Shown: positions 26,050 to 34,336 of the stretch, piece after piece
How positions within the stretch are numbered: the stretch's first letter is position 1
Layout: every line of letters begins with the position of its first letter
NCBI GenBank assembly: GCA_037190665.1
Contig: JBBCJT010000027.1
Coordinates: 62,001-126,000 of the forward strand
Direction: 5' to 3'
DNA length: 64,000 nt
Source of the DNA: JBBCJT01 sp037190665
Lineage (GTDB): Bacteria; Pseudomonadota; Alphaproteobacteria; Acetobacterales; Acetobacteraceae
The notes under the pieces: generated by a model
The model's input: the letters and a program-made list of their open reading frames with translations, nothing else
Told to the model about the DNA's origin: nothing
Databases searched by the model: none
Made by a program: the position numbers and the translations under genes

Positions 26050-27156
26050 GTGAGAATCCTCGAAGTCGTCAACGTCGATTTCTCGCTGCGCCATTTCCTG
26101 TGGCCGCTGATGCGCGGGTTGCGCGACCGCGGCCACGAGGTGATCGGCGCCTGCGCGGAAGGCGCGCTGCTGGGCGAGGTGCGCGCGGACGGGTTCGACG
26201 TGCGCGCCGTGCCGATGGCGCGCAGCCTGAGCCCGGCTGCCCAGCTCCGTGCCTTCCGTGCGCTGCGGGCGCTGATCCGGGAGGTGAAGCCCGACCTCGT
26301 TCACGGGCACATGCCGATCTCGGGCTTCCTCGCGCGCGCCGCGGCGAAGGCCGAGGGCGTGCCGCGCATCGCCTATACGTGCCACGGTTTCCTGTTCAAC
26401 CAGCCGGGCCCGCTGTGGCGGCGCGGCGCCTCCTTCGCGATGGAATGGACCGGCGGGCGTGTCACCGACCGCTTCATGACCGTCAGCACCGAGGAGGCCG
26501 AGGATGCGCGGCGGCTGCGCATCCATCGCGGCGCGGTCGCCATCGGCAATGGCCGCGACCCCGCGCGCTTCCACCCCGACCCGGAGGCGCGGGCGCGGCT
26601 GCGGGCGGAGACCGGCACGCCGGAGGACGCGGTCGTCGTCGTCATCGTCTCGCGGCTGGTGCGCCACAAGGGCCATCCCGAACTGCTCGCCGCGATGCGG
26701 GACGTGCCCGGCGCGGTGCTGTGGGTGGTGGGCGAGCGGCTGGAGAGCGACCACGGCGAGGACCTCGAGCCCTATTTCCGCGATGCCGGGCTGGGCGGGC
26801 GGCTGGTGCGGCTCGGCTACCGCGCGGATGTCGCCGCCGTGCTCGCCGCCGCCGACATCTTCGCCCTGCCGTCGCATTTCGAGGGCCTGCCGATGAGCGT
26901 GATCGAGGCGATGCTGACCGGCCTCCCGGTCGTCGCCACCGACACGCGCGGCCCGCGCGAGCAGGTGGTGGACGGCCAGACCGGCTTCCTCGTCCCGCCG
27001 ATGCAGGCCCCCCCGCTGGCCGGGGCGCTGCGGCGGCTGGTGGAGGACAGGGCGCTGCGGGCGCGGATGGGCGAGGCAGGCCTGCTGCGCGCGCGGGAGC
27101 GGTTCGACGAGGCGAAGGTGATCGGCCGCACGGTGGACCTGCTGGAGAGCGCCTGA
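26050..27156 (+). CDS. GT4-family glycosyltransferase
   Basis: A 368-residue GT-B enzyme. GTG 26050 (VRILEVVNVDFSLRHF) is preferred to ATG 26002, because the latter lies in the tail of a repeat whose other copies also carry GAGAGGGGA(C/T)... The N-terminal Rossmann domain has HGHMPISGFLAR; the C-terminal nucleotide-sugar domain starts VVIVSRLVRHKGH and has the ESEx-like segment SHFEGLPMSVIEAML and VATDTRGPREQV. It probably transfers a hexose onto an envelope polysaccharide or lipid carrier. Acceptor unknown. Confidence 0.9.
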   Translation: MRILEVVNVDFSLRHFLWPLMRGLRDRGHEVIGACAEGALLGEVRADGFDVRAVPMARSLSPAAQLRAFRALRALIREVKPDLVHGHMPISGFLARAAAKAEGVPRIAYTCHGFLFNQPGPLWRRGASFAMEWTGGRVTDRFMTVSTEEAEDARRLRIHRGAVAIGNGRDPARFHPDPEARARLRAETGTPEDAVVVVIVSRLVRHKGHPELLAAMRDVPGAVLWVVGERLESDHGEDLEPYFRDAGLGGRLVRLGYRADVAAVLAAADIFALPSHFEGLPMSVIEAMLTGLPVVATDTRGPREQVVDGQTGFLVPPMQAPPLAGALRRLVEDRALRARMGEAGLLRARERFDEAKVIGRTVDLLESA

Positions 27157-27225
27157 GGCAGCGGCAATGCTGCTGCCGGGCCGGGTGGCTGGACCCGCCG
27201 CCACGGCGGGCGTAAGCGCCGCGCC

Positions 27226-28800
27226 ATGACCGACATCGTGCCCGTCCGCCGCGCCCTGATCTCCGTTTCCGACAAGACCGGACTCGTCGAGTTCGGCCGT
27301 TTCCTGGCCAGCAAGGGGGTGGAGATCCTGACCACCGGCGGCTCGGCGAAGGCGCTCCGCGAGGCGGGCGTGCCGGTGAAGGACGTCTCGCAGCACACCG
27401 GCTTCCCCGAGATCCTCGACGGACGCGTGAAGACGCTGGTGCCGCAGGTCCATGGCGGCATCCTCGGCCGGCGCGACCTGCCCGAACACGTCGCGCAGAT
27501 GGCAGCCCACGACATCGCGCCGATCGATCTGGTCGCGGTGAACCTCTACCCGTTCGAGGCGACGGTCGCGGCCGGCGCGGGATTCGAGGACTGCATCGAG
27601 AACATCGACATCGGCGGCCCGGCGCTGATCCGCGCGGCGGCGAAGAACCACGATTTCGTCGCCGTGCTGACCGAGCCCGCCCACTACGCCGCGGTGCGCG
27701 ACGAGATCGACGGCGCGGGCGGCACCACGCTCGCGCTGCGCCGGCGGCTCGCCGCCGAGGCCTATGCGCGCACGGCGGCCTATGACGCGGCGATCTCCGG
27801 CTGGTTCGCGGGCAGGCTCGACACCGCCTTCCCGCCGCGCATGACGCTTGCCGGCCAGTTGCGGCAGACGCTGCGCTACGGCGAGAACCCGCACCAGCAG
27901 GCCGCCTTCTACACGACCGACGCGCGGCCCGGCGTGGCCACCGCGCGGCAGGTGCAGGGCAAGGAGCTGTCGTACAACAACCTCAACGACACCGACGCCG
28001 CGTTCGAGTGCGTCGCGGAGTTCGACCGCCCGGCGGTGGTGATCGTGAAGCACGCCAACCCGTGCGGCGTGGCGATCGCCGCCGATCTCGCCGGCGCGTG
28101 GGATGCGGCGCTGCGCTGCGACCCCGTCTCCGCCTTCGGCGGCATCGTCGCGCTGAACCGCACGCTGGACGAGGCGGCGGCGGAGAAGATCGCGGCGATC
28201 TTCACCGAGGTGATCGTCGCCCCCGACGCCACCGAGGGCGCGCAGGCGATCCTCGCGCGCAAGAAGAACCTGCGCCTGCTGCTGACCGGCGGCATGCCGG
28301 ACCCGGCCGCGCCCGGCCTATCGATCCGCACGCTCGCGGGCGGGTTCCTTGCCCAGTCGCGCGATGCGGGCCGCATCGATGCCGATGCGCTGCGCGTGGT
28401 CACACAGCGCGCGCCGACGAAGGCGGAACTGGCCGACCTGATGTTCGCGTTCCGCGTCTGCAAGCACGTGAAGTCCAACGCCATCGTCTACGTGAAGGAC
28501 CGCGCGACGGTCGGCATCGGCGCGGGGCAGATGAGCCGCGTGGACAGCGCGCGCATCGCCGCATGGAAGGCGACGGAAGCGGCGAAGGCTGCCGGCGCCG
28601 ACCGGCCGCTGACGGAAGGCTCCGTCGTCGCCTCGGACGCGTTCTTCCCCTTCGCGGACGGTCTGGAGACCGCGATAGCGGCGGGCGCGACGGCGGTGAT
28701 CCAGCCCGGCGGATCGATGCGCGACGCGGAGGTCATCGCGGCCGCCGACAAGGCGGGGGTGGCGATGGTGTTCACCGGCATGCGCCACTTCCGGCACTAG
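27226..28800 (+). CDS. purH: bifunctional AICAR transformylase / IMP cyclohydrolase
   Basis: A 524-residue enzyme for the last two steps of IMP synthesis. The cyclohydrolase part (1-200) starts with RRALISVSDKTGLVEFG and has the NLYPF and IDIGGPALIRAAAKN motifs. The transformylase part has Lys275-His276 in VIVKHANPCG. Length and motifs are complete. Two small GC hairpins (27157-27177 and 27193-27210) lie in the 69-base gap upstream and may end the GT4 transcript. Confidence 0.98.
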   Translation: MTDIVPVRRALISVSDKTGLVEFGRFLASKGVEILTTGGSAKALREAGVPVKDVSQHTGFPEILDGRVKTLVPQVHGGILGRRDLPEHVAQMAAHDIAPIDLVAVNLYPFEATVAAGAGFEDCIENIDIGGPALIRAAAKNHDFVAVLTEPAHYAAVRDEIDGAGGTTLALRRRLAAEAYARTAAYDAAISGWFAGRLDTAFPPRMTLAGQLRQTLRYGENPHQQAAFYTTDARPGVATARQVQGKELSYNNLNDTDAAFECVAEFDRPAVVIVKHANPCGVAIAADLAGAWDAALRCDPVSAFGGIVALNRTLDEAAAEKIAAIFTEVIVAPDATEGAQAILARKKNLRLLLTGGMPDPAAPGLSIRTLAGGFLAQSRDAGRIDADALRVVTQRAPTKAELADLMFAFRVCKHVKSNAIVYVKDRATVGIGAGQMSRVDSARIAAWKATEAAKAAGADRPLTEGSVVASDAFFPFADGLETAIAAGATAVIQPGGSMRDAEVIAAADKAGVAMVFTGMRHFRH

Positions 28801-29156
28801 AACGGGCTCCCCTCCGCCACAGACGGCGCGGGTGTTCTCCCTCTCCCGCTTTCAGGGGAGGGCCGGGGAGGGCCGCGAAACCCGCCGCGCGCGTCACGCC
28901 GCATCCGGGCAGCCCCGCCCTGCTTGTCGTCAAGAGGTCAGGTGAGCGTGCCCGACGCAGCTTCCGATCCGCCGCCGGCGGCTTCGCGGCGGGAAAATGA
29001 GTCTGCGCAGCGCCTGCGATCGCACGACCCTGTCACCTCGCCGAACGCGCGCAGTCGACCGACACGTACCAGCATGTGTTGTGACGCTGGACTTCGGACT
29101 CGCGCGGGAGAATAGTCCGGGCATCTTGATTCCCCGAATTTGAGGCCCGGCACGGC
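28801..29156. other. intergenic region, 356 bp, with a degenerate repeat hairpin
   Basis: No gene is visible. Bases 28839-28876 hold a worn copy of the palindromic repeat (CCCTCTCCCGC then TTTCAGGGGAGGG and GCCGGGGAGGG). Between about 29040 and 29150 the DNA is somewhat AT-richer and presumably carries the promoter of the dioxygenase gene; no clear -35/-10 pair was recognised. Confidence 0.5.
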
Positions 29157-30017
29157 ATGATTCCCTACGCGAACATCAGCCATCCGCTGTCGCCCGGCTT
29201 CCGCCCGTTCCAGGCGGCCGGATACTACGCGCAGCGGATCGTCACCCCACGACCCCTGCGACGGATGGTGCGCGCGGCGCTGGCGGCGCGGATCGGGATG
29301 AACCGCACCCTGCGCGAGCCCACCGCGGACGAACGCGGCGACGTCGACCGCCTCCGGCAGGCCGGGATGTGCGCGTTGCCGCCGCTGTTCACCCCCGCCG
29401 CGCTGGCGGACGTCCAGGCGTATTTCGCCGCCTGCACGCCCGCGCGCGTCGATGCGAAGTTCGACGAGTTCGCGCTGGAGGACATCCTCGCCTGTCCGCA
29501 CCTGCCGGCCGCGATCAACGGCGCGCCGGTCCTGCGCCGCATCGCCGCCTATCTCGGCTGCACGCCGACGCTGTCGAGCCTCGGCGTCCGCCGCTCGCAG
29601 GCTGGCCCGGCGACCCCCAGCGTGCAGCACTGGCATCGCGACTACGACGACTGGCACGCGGCGAAGCTGTTCGTGTACCTCACCGATGTCGACGAGGCCG
29701 ATGGCCCGTTCGAACTCGTGCCGGGATCGCACCTGGAGCGTGGCACGATCCGCGCCAGGAGCTACGCGGCGGAAGACGTCCGCGACGCGGTCAGCATGCT
29801 CGGCCCGGCGGGCACCACCTTCCTTGCCGATGTGTACGGTATCCACCGCGGCCGCATCCCGCAGCGGGGCGGGCGGCTGATGCTCCAGATCGGCTGGTCG
29901 ATGCTGCCGAACTATTCGCTGGCCTACGCGCCGGCCGCGGTGCCGCGCGGTTCCGAGGGCTGGGATCCGTATGTCTGCCGGCTGATCGCCTCGATTTTCG
30001 GGTTGCCGTTGTGCTGA
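29157..30017 (+). CDS. phytanoyl-CoA dioxygenase (PhyH)-like protein
   Basis: A 286-residue Fe(II)/2-oxoglutarate oxygenase-like protein. The metal triad is His160-x-Asp162 (QHWHRDYDDWHAAKLF) and His230 (VYGIHRGRIP), with Arg240 (GGRLML) for 2-oxoglutarate. The segment VYLTDVDEADGPFELVPGSH is typical of PhyH proteins. The first 70 residues are basic and helical. Family members hydroxylate varied small molecules; the substrate here is unknown. It stands between purH and rmuC without tight linkage. Confidence 0.85.
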   Translation: MIPYANISHPLSPGFRPFQAAGYYAQRIVTPRPLRRMVRAALAARIGMNRTLREPTADERGDVDRLRQAGMCALPPLFTPAALADVQAYFAACTPARVDAKFDEFALEDILACPHLPAAINGAPVLRRIAAYLGCTPTLSSLGVRRSQAGPATPSVQHWHRDYDDWHAAKLFVYLTDVDEADGPFELVPGSHLERGTIRARSYAAEDVRDAVSMLGPAGTTFLADVYGIHRGRIPQRGGRLMLQIGWSMLPNYSLAYAPAAVPRGSEGWDPYVCRLIASIFGLPLC

Positions 30018-30089
30018 TCGGGGCCTAGGCGGACCATCCAAGGTGCCGCTCGCGCGCGACGCACGCCCCTTCTGACGGAACCCGCCCCG

Positions 30090-31433
30090 ATGCCTCCGGA
30101 GACATTGCAGCGCATCGAAGCGCTGGTCCTGCATCCCTACACGGCGCTCGCGCTGATCCTGCTGGCGCTGGCCTTCGCGTGGCTCGCCTGGCGCGGGGCG
30201 CGCCGCGCCGCGGGCGGCGATCGCGTCGAGGCGGCACGGCTTGCCGCCGAGCAGGCGCGCGAGGCGACCCGCTCCGAGGCGGACCGCGTGCGCGTCGCTG
30301 TCACGGACACCGAACGCGCGCTGCGGGGGCTGATCGGGACGCTGACATCGGAAGCGGCCGAACGCGGCGGCAAGCTCGAAGCCGACATCGCCCGCGCACT
30401 GGCCGCGCTGCGCGATGCGCAGTTCGCCGAACAGACGCGGCTGCGCGATCTGCTGGACCGCAAGGCGGAGGAAGGCCGCGCCCAGATCGAGGCGAAGCTG
30501 CGCGAGATGCGCGAGGCGAACGAGGCCAAGCTGCTCCAGATCGAGAAGACGGTGAACGAGCGGCTGACCGAAGCGGTCGAGAAGCAGATGACCGAGAGCT
30601 TCGGCCGCGTCATCGACCAGTTCGCCGCCGTGCAGAAGGCGATGGGCGAGGTGCAGGCCGTCACCCAGCAGGTCGGCGACCTGAAGCGGCTGTTCGGCAA
30701 CGTGAAGACGCGCGGCGGCTGGGGCGAGACGCAGGTGAAGGCGCTGCTCGACGACCTGCTGCCGCCCGGCGCCTACGAACAGAACCGCAAGCTGCGCGAG
30801 GACAGCAACGACGCCGTCGAGTTCGCGCTTGTGATGCCCGCACGCGGCGAGCGCACCTACCTCGCCGTCGATGCGAAGTTCCCGGTGGAGGACTACGAGC
30901 GCCTGCTCGCCGCCGCCGAGATCGGCGATGCCGAGGCCGAACGCGCGGCACGCGGCGCGCTGGAACGGCGCATCCGCGTCGAGTCGCAGAAGATCGCGAG
31001 CAAGTACATCTGCCCGCCGCTGACGGTGGAATATGCGGTGCTGTACCTGCCCACCGACAGCCTCTACGCCGAGGTCGCGCGCATCCCCGGATTGCTGGAC
31101 ACGCTCGGCCGCGATCACCGGGTGATGGTGCTGGGCCCCAGCCTGCTGCCGGCGATGCTGCGCACGATCCAGCTCGGCTACGTCACCCTCGCGCTGGAAC
31201 AGAAATCCGGCGAGATCCGTACGCTGCTCGGCGCGACCAAGGGCGAGATGGAGCGCATGGCGCTGGTGCTGGATCGCCTCGCCAAACAGGCGGAGACGTT
31301 CGGACGCACGATCGGCCAGGCCCAGACACGCACCCGCGTCGTCGCGCGGAAACTGCGCGGCGTCGAGACGCTGGGATCGACGGATGCAGAGGCCGTGCTG
31401 GAACTCGAAGCACCGGAGCCGGACGAGGAGTGA
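30090..31433 (+). CDS. rmuC: DNA recombination protein RmuC
   Basis: A 447-residue protein. A single N-terminal membrane helix (about 17-34, LALILLALAFAWLAWRG) is followed by a long coiled coil (about 45-190, rich in A/E/R) and then the RmuC nuclease-like domain beginning GNVKTRGGWGETQVKALLDD. Known members limit DNA inversions at short inverted repeats, which is notable next to a large inverted repeat just downstream. It ends 6 bases before that repeat. Confidence 0.92.
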   Translation: MPPETLQRIEALVLHPYTALALILLALAFAWLAWRGARRAAGGDRVEAARLAAEQAREATRSEADRVRVAVTDTERALRGLIGTLTSEAAERGGKLEADIARALAALRDAQFAEQTRLRDLLDRKAEEGRAQIEAKLREMREANEAKLLQIEKTVNERLTEAVEKQMTESFGRVIDQFAAVQKAMGEVQAVTQQVGDLKRLFGNVKTRGGWGETQVKALLDDLLPPGAYEQNRKLREDSNDAVEFALVMPARGERTYLAVDAKFPVEDYERLLAAAEIGDAEAERAARGALERRIRVESQKIASKYICPPLTVEYAVLYLPTDSLYAEVARIPGLLDTLGRDHRVMVLGPSLLPAMLRTIQLGYVTLALEQKSGEIRTLLGATKGEMERMALVLDRLAKQAETFGRTIGQAQTRTRVVARKLRGVETLGSTDAEAVLELEAPEPDEE

Positions 31434-31438
31434 AGCGG

Positions 31439-31700
31439 CGGGGCTCCGCCCCACACCCCGGCAGGGCGCTGCCCTGCACCCGCAAGGGGCCACCGGCCCC
31501 TTGACCCGGGAATCCTTTAGAGGGCCTACGGCCAAATCGGTCATCTGCCCCCACCCCCTCTATAATCATCGAGGGGGTGGGGGCAGCTGACCGACCTGCT
31601 CAAAGCTTTCTTAAGGAATCGCGGGTCCAAGGGGGCCGTGCCCCCTTGCGGGGTACAGGGGCAGAGCCCCTGTCGGGGTATGGGGCAAAGCCCCATGGCT
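31439..31700. repeat. composite inverted repeat with nested hairpins, centre at 31561-31570
   Basis: A 22-bp stem (31539-31560 with 31571-31592, one mismatch) brackets the 10-nt loop TATAATCATC. Outside it, each arm carries three smaller hairpins in mirror order. Left: GGGGCTCCGCCCC, GGCAGGGCGCTGCCCTG, CAAGGGGCC...GGCCCCTTG. Right: CAAGGGGGCC...GGCCCCCTTG, CAGGGGCAGAGCCCCTG, ATGGGGCAAAGCCCCAT. The whole is an imperfect inverted repeat with arms of roughly 120 bp. It lies between convergent rmuC and an amidohydrolase gene. It may act as a bidirectional terminator, or be a MITE- or BIME-like mobile repeat. Confidence 0.8.
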
Positions 31701-32519
31701 TCACGCCGCGAAGCGGAACCACTGCTTTGGGTTGTCCCACAGGATGCGCTGGCGCATCGCCGTGTCGGTCACCCACCGATCGAGCAGTCCGCGCACCGGG
31801 CCGTAATCCACGCGGCGCGGCGCGCGCACGAAGGGCCAGTCCGATCCCCACAGCACGTTCTCCGGCGCCGCCGCTTCCAGGCAGGCGGCGACGAAGGGAT
31901 CGGCGGCGGTGTAGGGCCAAGGTCCGAACCCCCAGCGATCAGCGCCGGACAGCTTCACCGCGGCACCCTCGCGCAGCAGGTCGAGCACGGCGCGGAAGCC
32001 GGGCGCATCGGTGCCGGCGTTCACGTCCGGCAGGCCGCAATGGTCCACCATCAGCGGCACCTCCGCGCGCAGCAGCGCCGGCGCGGCCTCGATCCACTGC
32101 GCGCCACGCGCCAGCACGCCGACCGCCCAGCCCACCTTGCGCAGCCGCGCGAACAGCCCCGCGTCGCGCCAGCGTTCGAGCTGCACCATGCCCTTGCTCG
32201 CGAGGTCGAGGCGCACGCCGATGCAGCCCTGTTCGGCCAACCGCGCGATGTCATCCTCGCTCGCGTCCGGCGTGATCTGGGCGAGGCCACGGAACCGCCC
32301 GCGCCCCACCTCGATCGCATGCAGCATGCACGCATTGTCGAGCCCGTAGCCCGATGACGGCTGCACCAGCAGCGCGTGCGTGATGCCGTGCGCGTCGTGC
32401 AGCGCGATCAGGTCCTCGACCGAACCGTGCTCGGCCGGTGGCGGGACGTAGGTGGCGGTTTCGGGGACCGGGAAGCGGCCGATGTCGAAGATGTGGAGGT
32501 GGCTGTCGCAGGCGGGCAT
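31701..32519 (-). CDS. amidohydrolase-family metal-dependent hydrolase
   Basis: A 272-residue TIM-barrel protein of the amidohydrolase 2 (ACMSD/PDC hydrolase-like) type. Metal ligands are His7 and His9 (CDSHLHIFD), His160 (MVDHCGLPD) and Asp227 (WGSDWPFV). Related enzymes hydrolyse lactones such as 2-pyrone-4,6-dicarboxylate or decarboxylate aromatics. Its start lies inside the uracil-DNA glycosylase-like gene, giving a 112-base overlap on the same strand; the start is firm because the HLH metal motif is at residue 7. Confidence 0.88.
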   Translation of the reverse strand: MPACDSHLHIFDIGRFPVPETATYVPPPAEHGSVEDLIALHDAHGITHALLVQPSSGYGLDNACMLHAIEVGRGRFRGLAQITPDASEDDIARLAEQGCIGVRLDLASKGMVQLERWRDAGLFARLRKVGWAVGVLARGAQWIEAAPALLRAEVPLMVDHCGLPDVNAGTDAPGFRAVLDLLREGAAVKLSGADRWGFGPWPYTAADPFVAACLEAAAPENVLWGSDWPFVRAPRRVDYGPVRGLLDRWVTDTAMRQRILWDNPKQWFRFAA

Positions 32520-33094
32520 GCCCCAGCCATCGCGCGGGTCACGGCGGCGCGCAAGGCCGGCAGCGTCTCCGTCGTGAACCACGGGTTGTGCGCGATCCAG
32601 AACGTGGTGCGCCAGGACGGGTGCGGCAGCGGGAAGAAATCCGGCAGATACTGGGGGGCATCCTGCACCCGCTCCGTCATCTGCCCGCGGCCGAGATAGT
32701 GCGCCTGCGCGTACGATCCCACGAGCAGGGTCAGCCGCAGCTCCGGCAGCGCGGCGCGGAAGCGCGGTTGCCACAGCGGCGCGCAGCAGGGGCGCGGCGG
32801 CGCGTCGCCACCCGGTCCCCGCCCCGGATAGCACAGGCCGACGGGCAGGATGGCGATGCGCCGATCGCCGTAGAAGGCGTCGCGGTCCATGCCCAGCCAG
32901 TCGCGCAGCCGGTCGCCCGAGCGGTCGTTCCACGGCACGCCCGTCTCGTGCACGCGCGTGCCGGGCGCCTGGCTGACGATCAGCAGCCGCGCCTGCTTCG
33001 CGACGGTGAAGACCGGGTGCGGGCCGAGCGGCAGGTCCGCCGCGCAGCGCGTGCAGGCGCGTGCTTCGGCGATGAGCGCGTCTAGCGGGTCCAT
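32408..33094 (-). CDS. uracil-DNA glycosylase-family protein
   Basis: A 228-residue protein. Motif A is SQAPGTRVHETGVPWNDRSG (41-60) and motif B LPHPSWRTTFW (156-166), as in small UDG-like proteins; CTRC at 14-17 is a possible metal or Fe-S site but the other cluster cysteines are not obvious. The fold ends near residue 190. Residues 192-228 are encoded by the start of the amidohydrolase gene in another frame and are low-complexity Ser/Thr/Pro, so they are probably not a conserved domain. Starts 13 bases inside the sirtuin gene. Predicted DNA repair; the exact base specificity is unknown. Confidence 0.82.
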   Translation of the reverse strand: MDPLDALIAEARACTRCAADLPLGPHPVFTVAKQARLLIVSQAPGTRVHETGVPWNDRSGDRLRDWLGMDRDAFYGDRRIAILPVGLCYPGRGPGGDAPPRPCCAPLWQPRFRAALPELRLTLLVGSYAQAHYLGRGQMTERVQDAPQYLPDFFPLPHPSWRTTFWIAHNPWFTTETLPALRAAVTRAMAGACPPATATSTSSTSAASRSPKPPPTSRHRPSTVRSRT

Positions 33095-33801
33095 CTCGCC
33101 AGCAGCTCCGTCACGAAGCGCGGCACCACCTGCGTGGCGGGGCCGTGATGCGTCTCCTCGAACAGGGCGGTGCCTTCGCCCGGCTCCAGGTTCAGCTCCA
33201 CCGTCCGCGCGCGGCCCCGCACTTCCGCGACGAAGCCGGCGGCGGGATAGACCGCGCCGGAGGTGCCGATGGAGACGAACAGGTCGCACCGGTCGAGCGC
33301 CTCGCCGATCCGCTCCATCTGCATCGGCATCTCGCCGAACCAGACGATATCCGGCCGCATCCCGCCCGCGCGCCCGCAGGCCGGGCACGCGGTCGCGGTG
33401 GACAGGTCGTCCTGCCAGATGTTGACCGCGGCGCAGCGCAGGCAGCGCGCCCGGGTCAACTCGCCGTGCATGTGCACCAGCCGCTGCGATCCGGCGCGGT
33501 CGTGCAGATCGTCCACGTTCTGCGTGACCAGCAGCAACGCGCCCGGCCAGCGCGCGTCCAGATCGGCGAGCGCGCGGTGTGCCGCGTTCGGCTGCACGCC
33601 GGCATCGCGCAACTGCGCGCGCCGCGCGTTGTAGAAGCCGTGCACGCGGGCCGGATCGCGGGCGAAAGCCTCGGGCGTGGCCACGTCCTCCAGCCGCACC
33701 TTCGCCCAGATTCCGTCCGCGTCGCGGAAGGTGGAAAGCCCCGACTCCCGGCTGATGCCGGCGCCGGTCAGGATGACGATGGCGGGCGGGGAACTGCTCA
33801 T
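33082..33801 (-). CDS. cobB: NAD-dependent protein deacylase (sirtuin, CobB-like)
   Basis: A 239-residue class III sirtuin. The NAD-binding start is VILTGAGISRESGLSTFRD, TQNVDDLH follows, and the catalytic His112 is in HMHGEL. Zinc cysteines are 120, 123, 139 and 142. Tyr57 and Arg60 (FYNARR) match the pair that favours succinyl and malonyl lysines in CobB/SIRT5-type enzymes. Removes acyl groups from lysines with NAD+. Overlaps the uracil-DNA glycosylase-like gene by 13 bases, so the three genes 33801 to 31701 are one operon. Confidence 0.95.
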   Translation of the reverse strand: MSSSPPAIVILTGAGISRESGLSTFRDADGIWAKVRLEDVATPEAFARDPARVHGFYNARRAQLRDAGVQPNAAHRALADLDARWPGALLLVTQNVDDLHDRAGSQRLVHMHGELTRARCLRCAAVNIWQDDLSTATACPACGRAGGMRPDIVWFGEMPMQMERIGEALDRCDLFVSIGTSGAVYPAAGFVAEVRGRARTVELNLEPGEGTALFEETHHGPATQVVPRFVTELLARWTR

Positions 33802-33888
33802 GCGTGATCTACGGCCGGAACCGGCCGGATGTCACATCGGGGCGGGCTGCCTCGTCTTCCAGTGCAGAGACAGATGGAGAGAGACCTC

Positions 33889-34332
33889 GTGACCCCTCGG
33901 CTCGACTACTTCTCCGCCGCCGCGAAGGCCGCGGCCCCGATGCTCGCCTTCGAGAAGGCGGTCGCTTCCAGCGGGCTGGAACACAGCCTGATCCACCTGG
34001 TGAAGACCCGCGCCTCGCAGATCAACGGCTGCGCCTTCTGCATCGAGATGCACACGCACGATGCCCGCAAGGCCGGCGAAACGGAGGCGCGGCTGTACCT
34101 GCTGGACGCATGGCGGGAGGCGCCCCACTACACCGACCGCGAGCGCGCCGCGCTGGCCTGGACGGAGGCGCTGACGCTGGTGGCGCAGACACATGCGCCG
34201 GATGAGGACTACGATGGCCTCGCCCCGCATTTCACCGATGAGGAGAAGGTGAAGCTCACGCTGCTGATCTGTGCGATCAATTCATGGAACCGGATCTCCA
34301 TCGGCTTCCGCAGCGTCCCGCCGCAGCGGTAG
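33889..34332 (+). CDS. carboxymuconolactone decarboxylase (AhpD-like) family protein
   Basis: A 147-residue protein from GTG 33889 (VTPRLDYFSAAAKAAAPM), chosen because GGAG lies nine bases upstream and the family starts this way. The AhpD-type redox motif is Cys48-x-x-Cys51 with His55 (NGCAFCIEMHTHDARKAGE). It is four bases upstream of an ECF41 sigma factor; CMD proteins are the standard partner of ECF41. A peroxidase or decarboxylase activity is expected, and it is probably the main target of that sigma factor. Confidence 0.9.
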   Translation: MTPRLDYFSAAAKAAAPMLAFEKAVASSGLEHSLIHLVKTRASQINGCAFCIEMHTHDARKAGETEARLYLLDAWREAPHYTDRERAALAWTEALTLVAQTHAPDEDYDGLAPHFTDEEKVKLTLLICAINSWNRISIGFRSVPPQR

Positions 34333-34336
34333 CGCC

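Noticed and set aside
31539..31592. Ordinary Rho-independent terminator only
   Set aside because: The stem is real, but mirrored hairpin sets extend about 100 bases outward on both sides, so it was annotated as a composite repeat.
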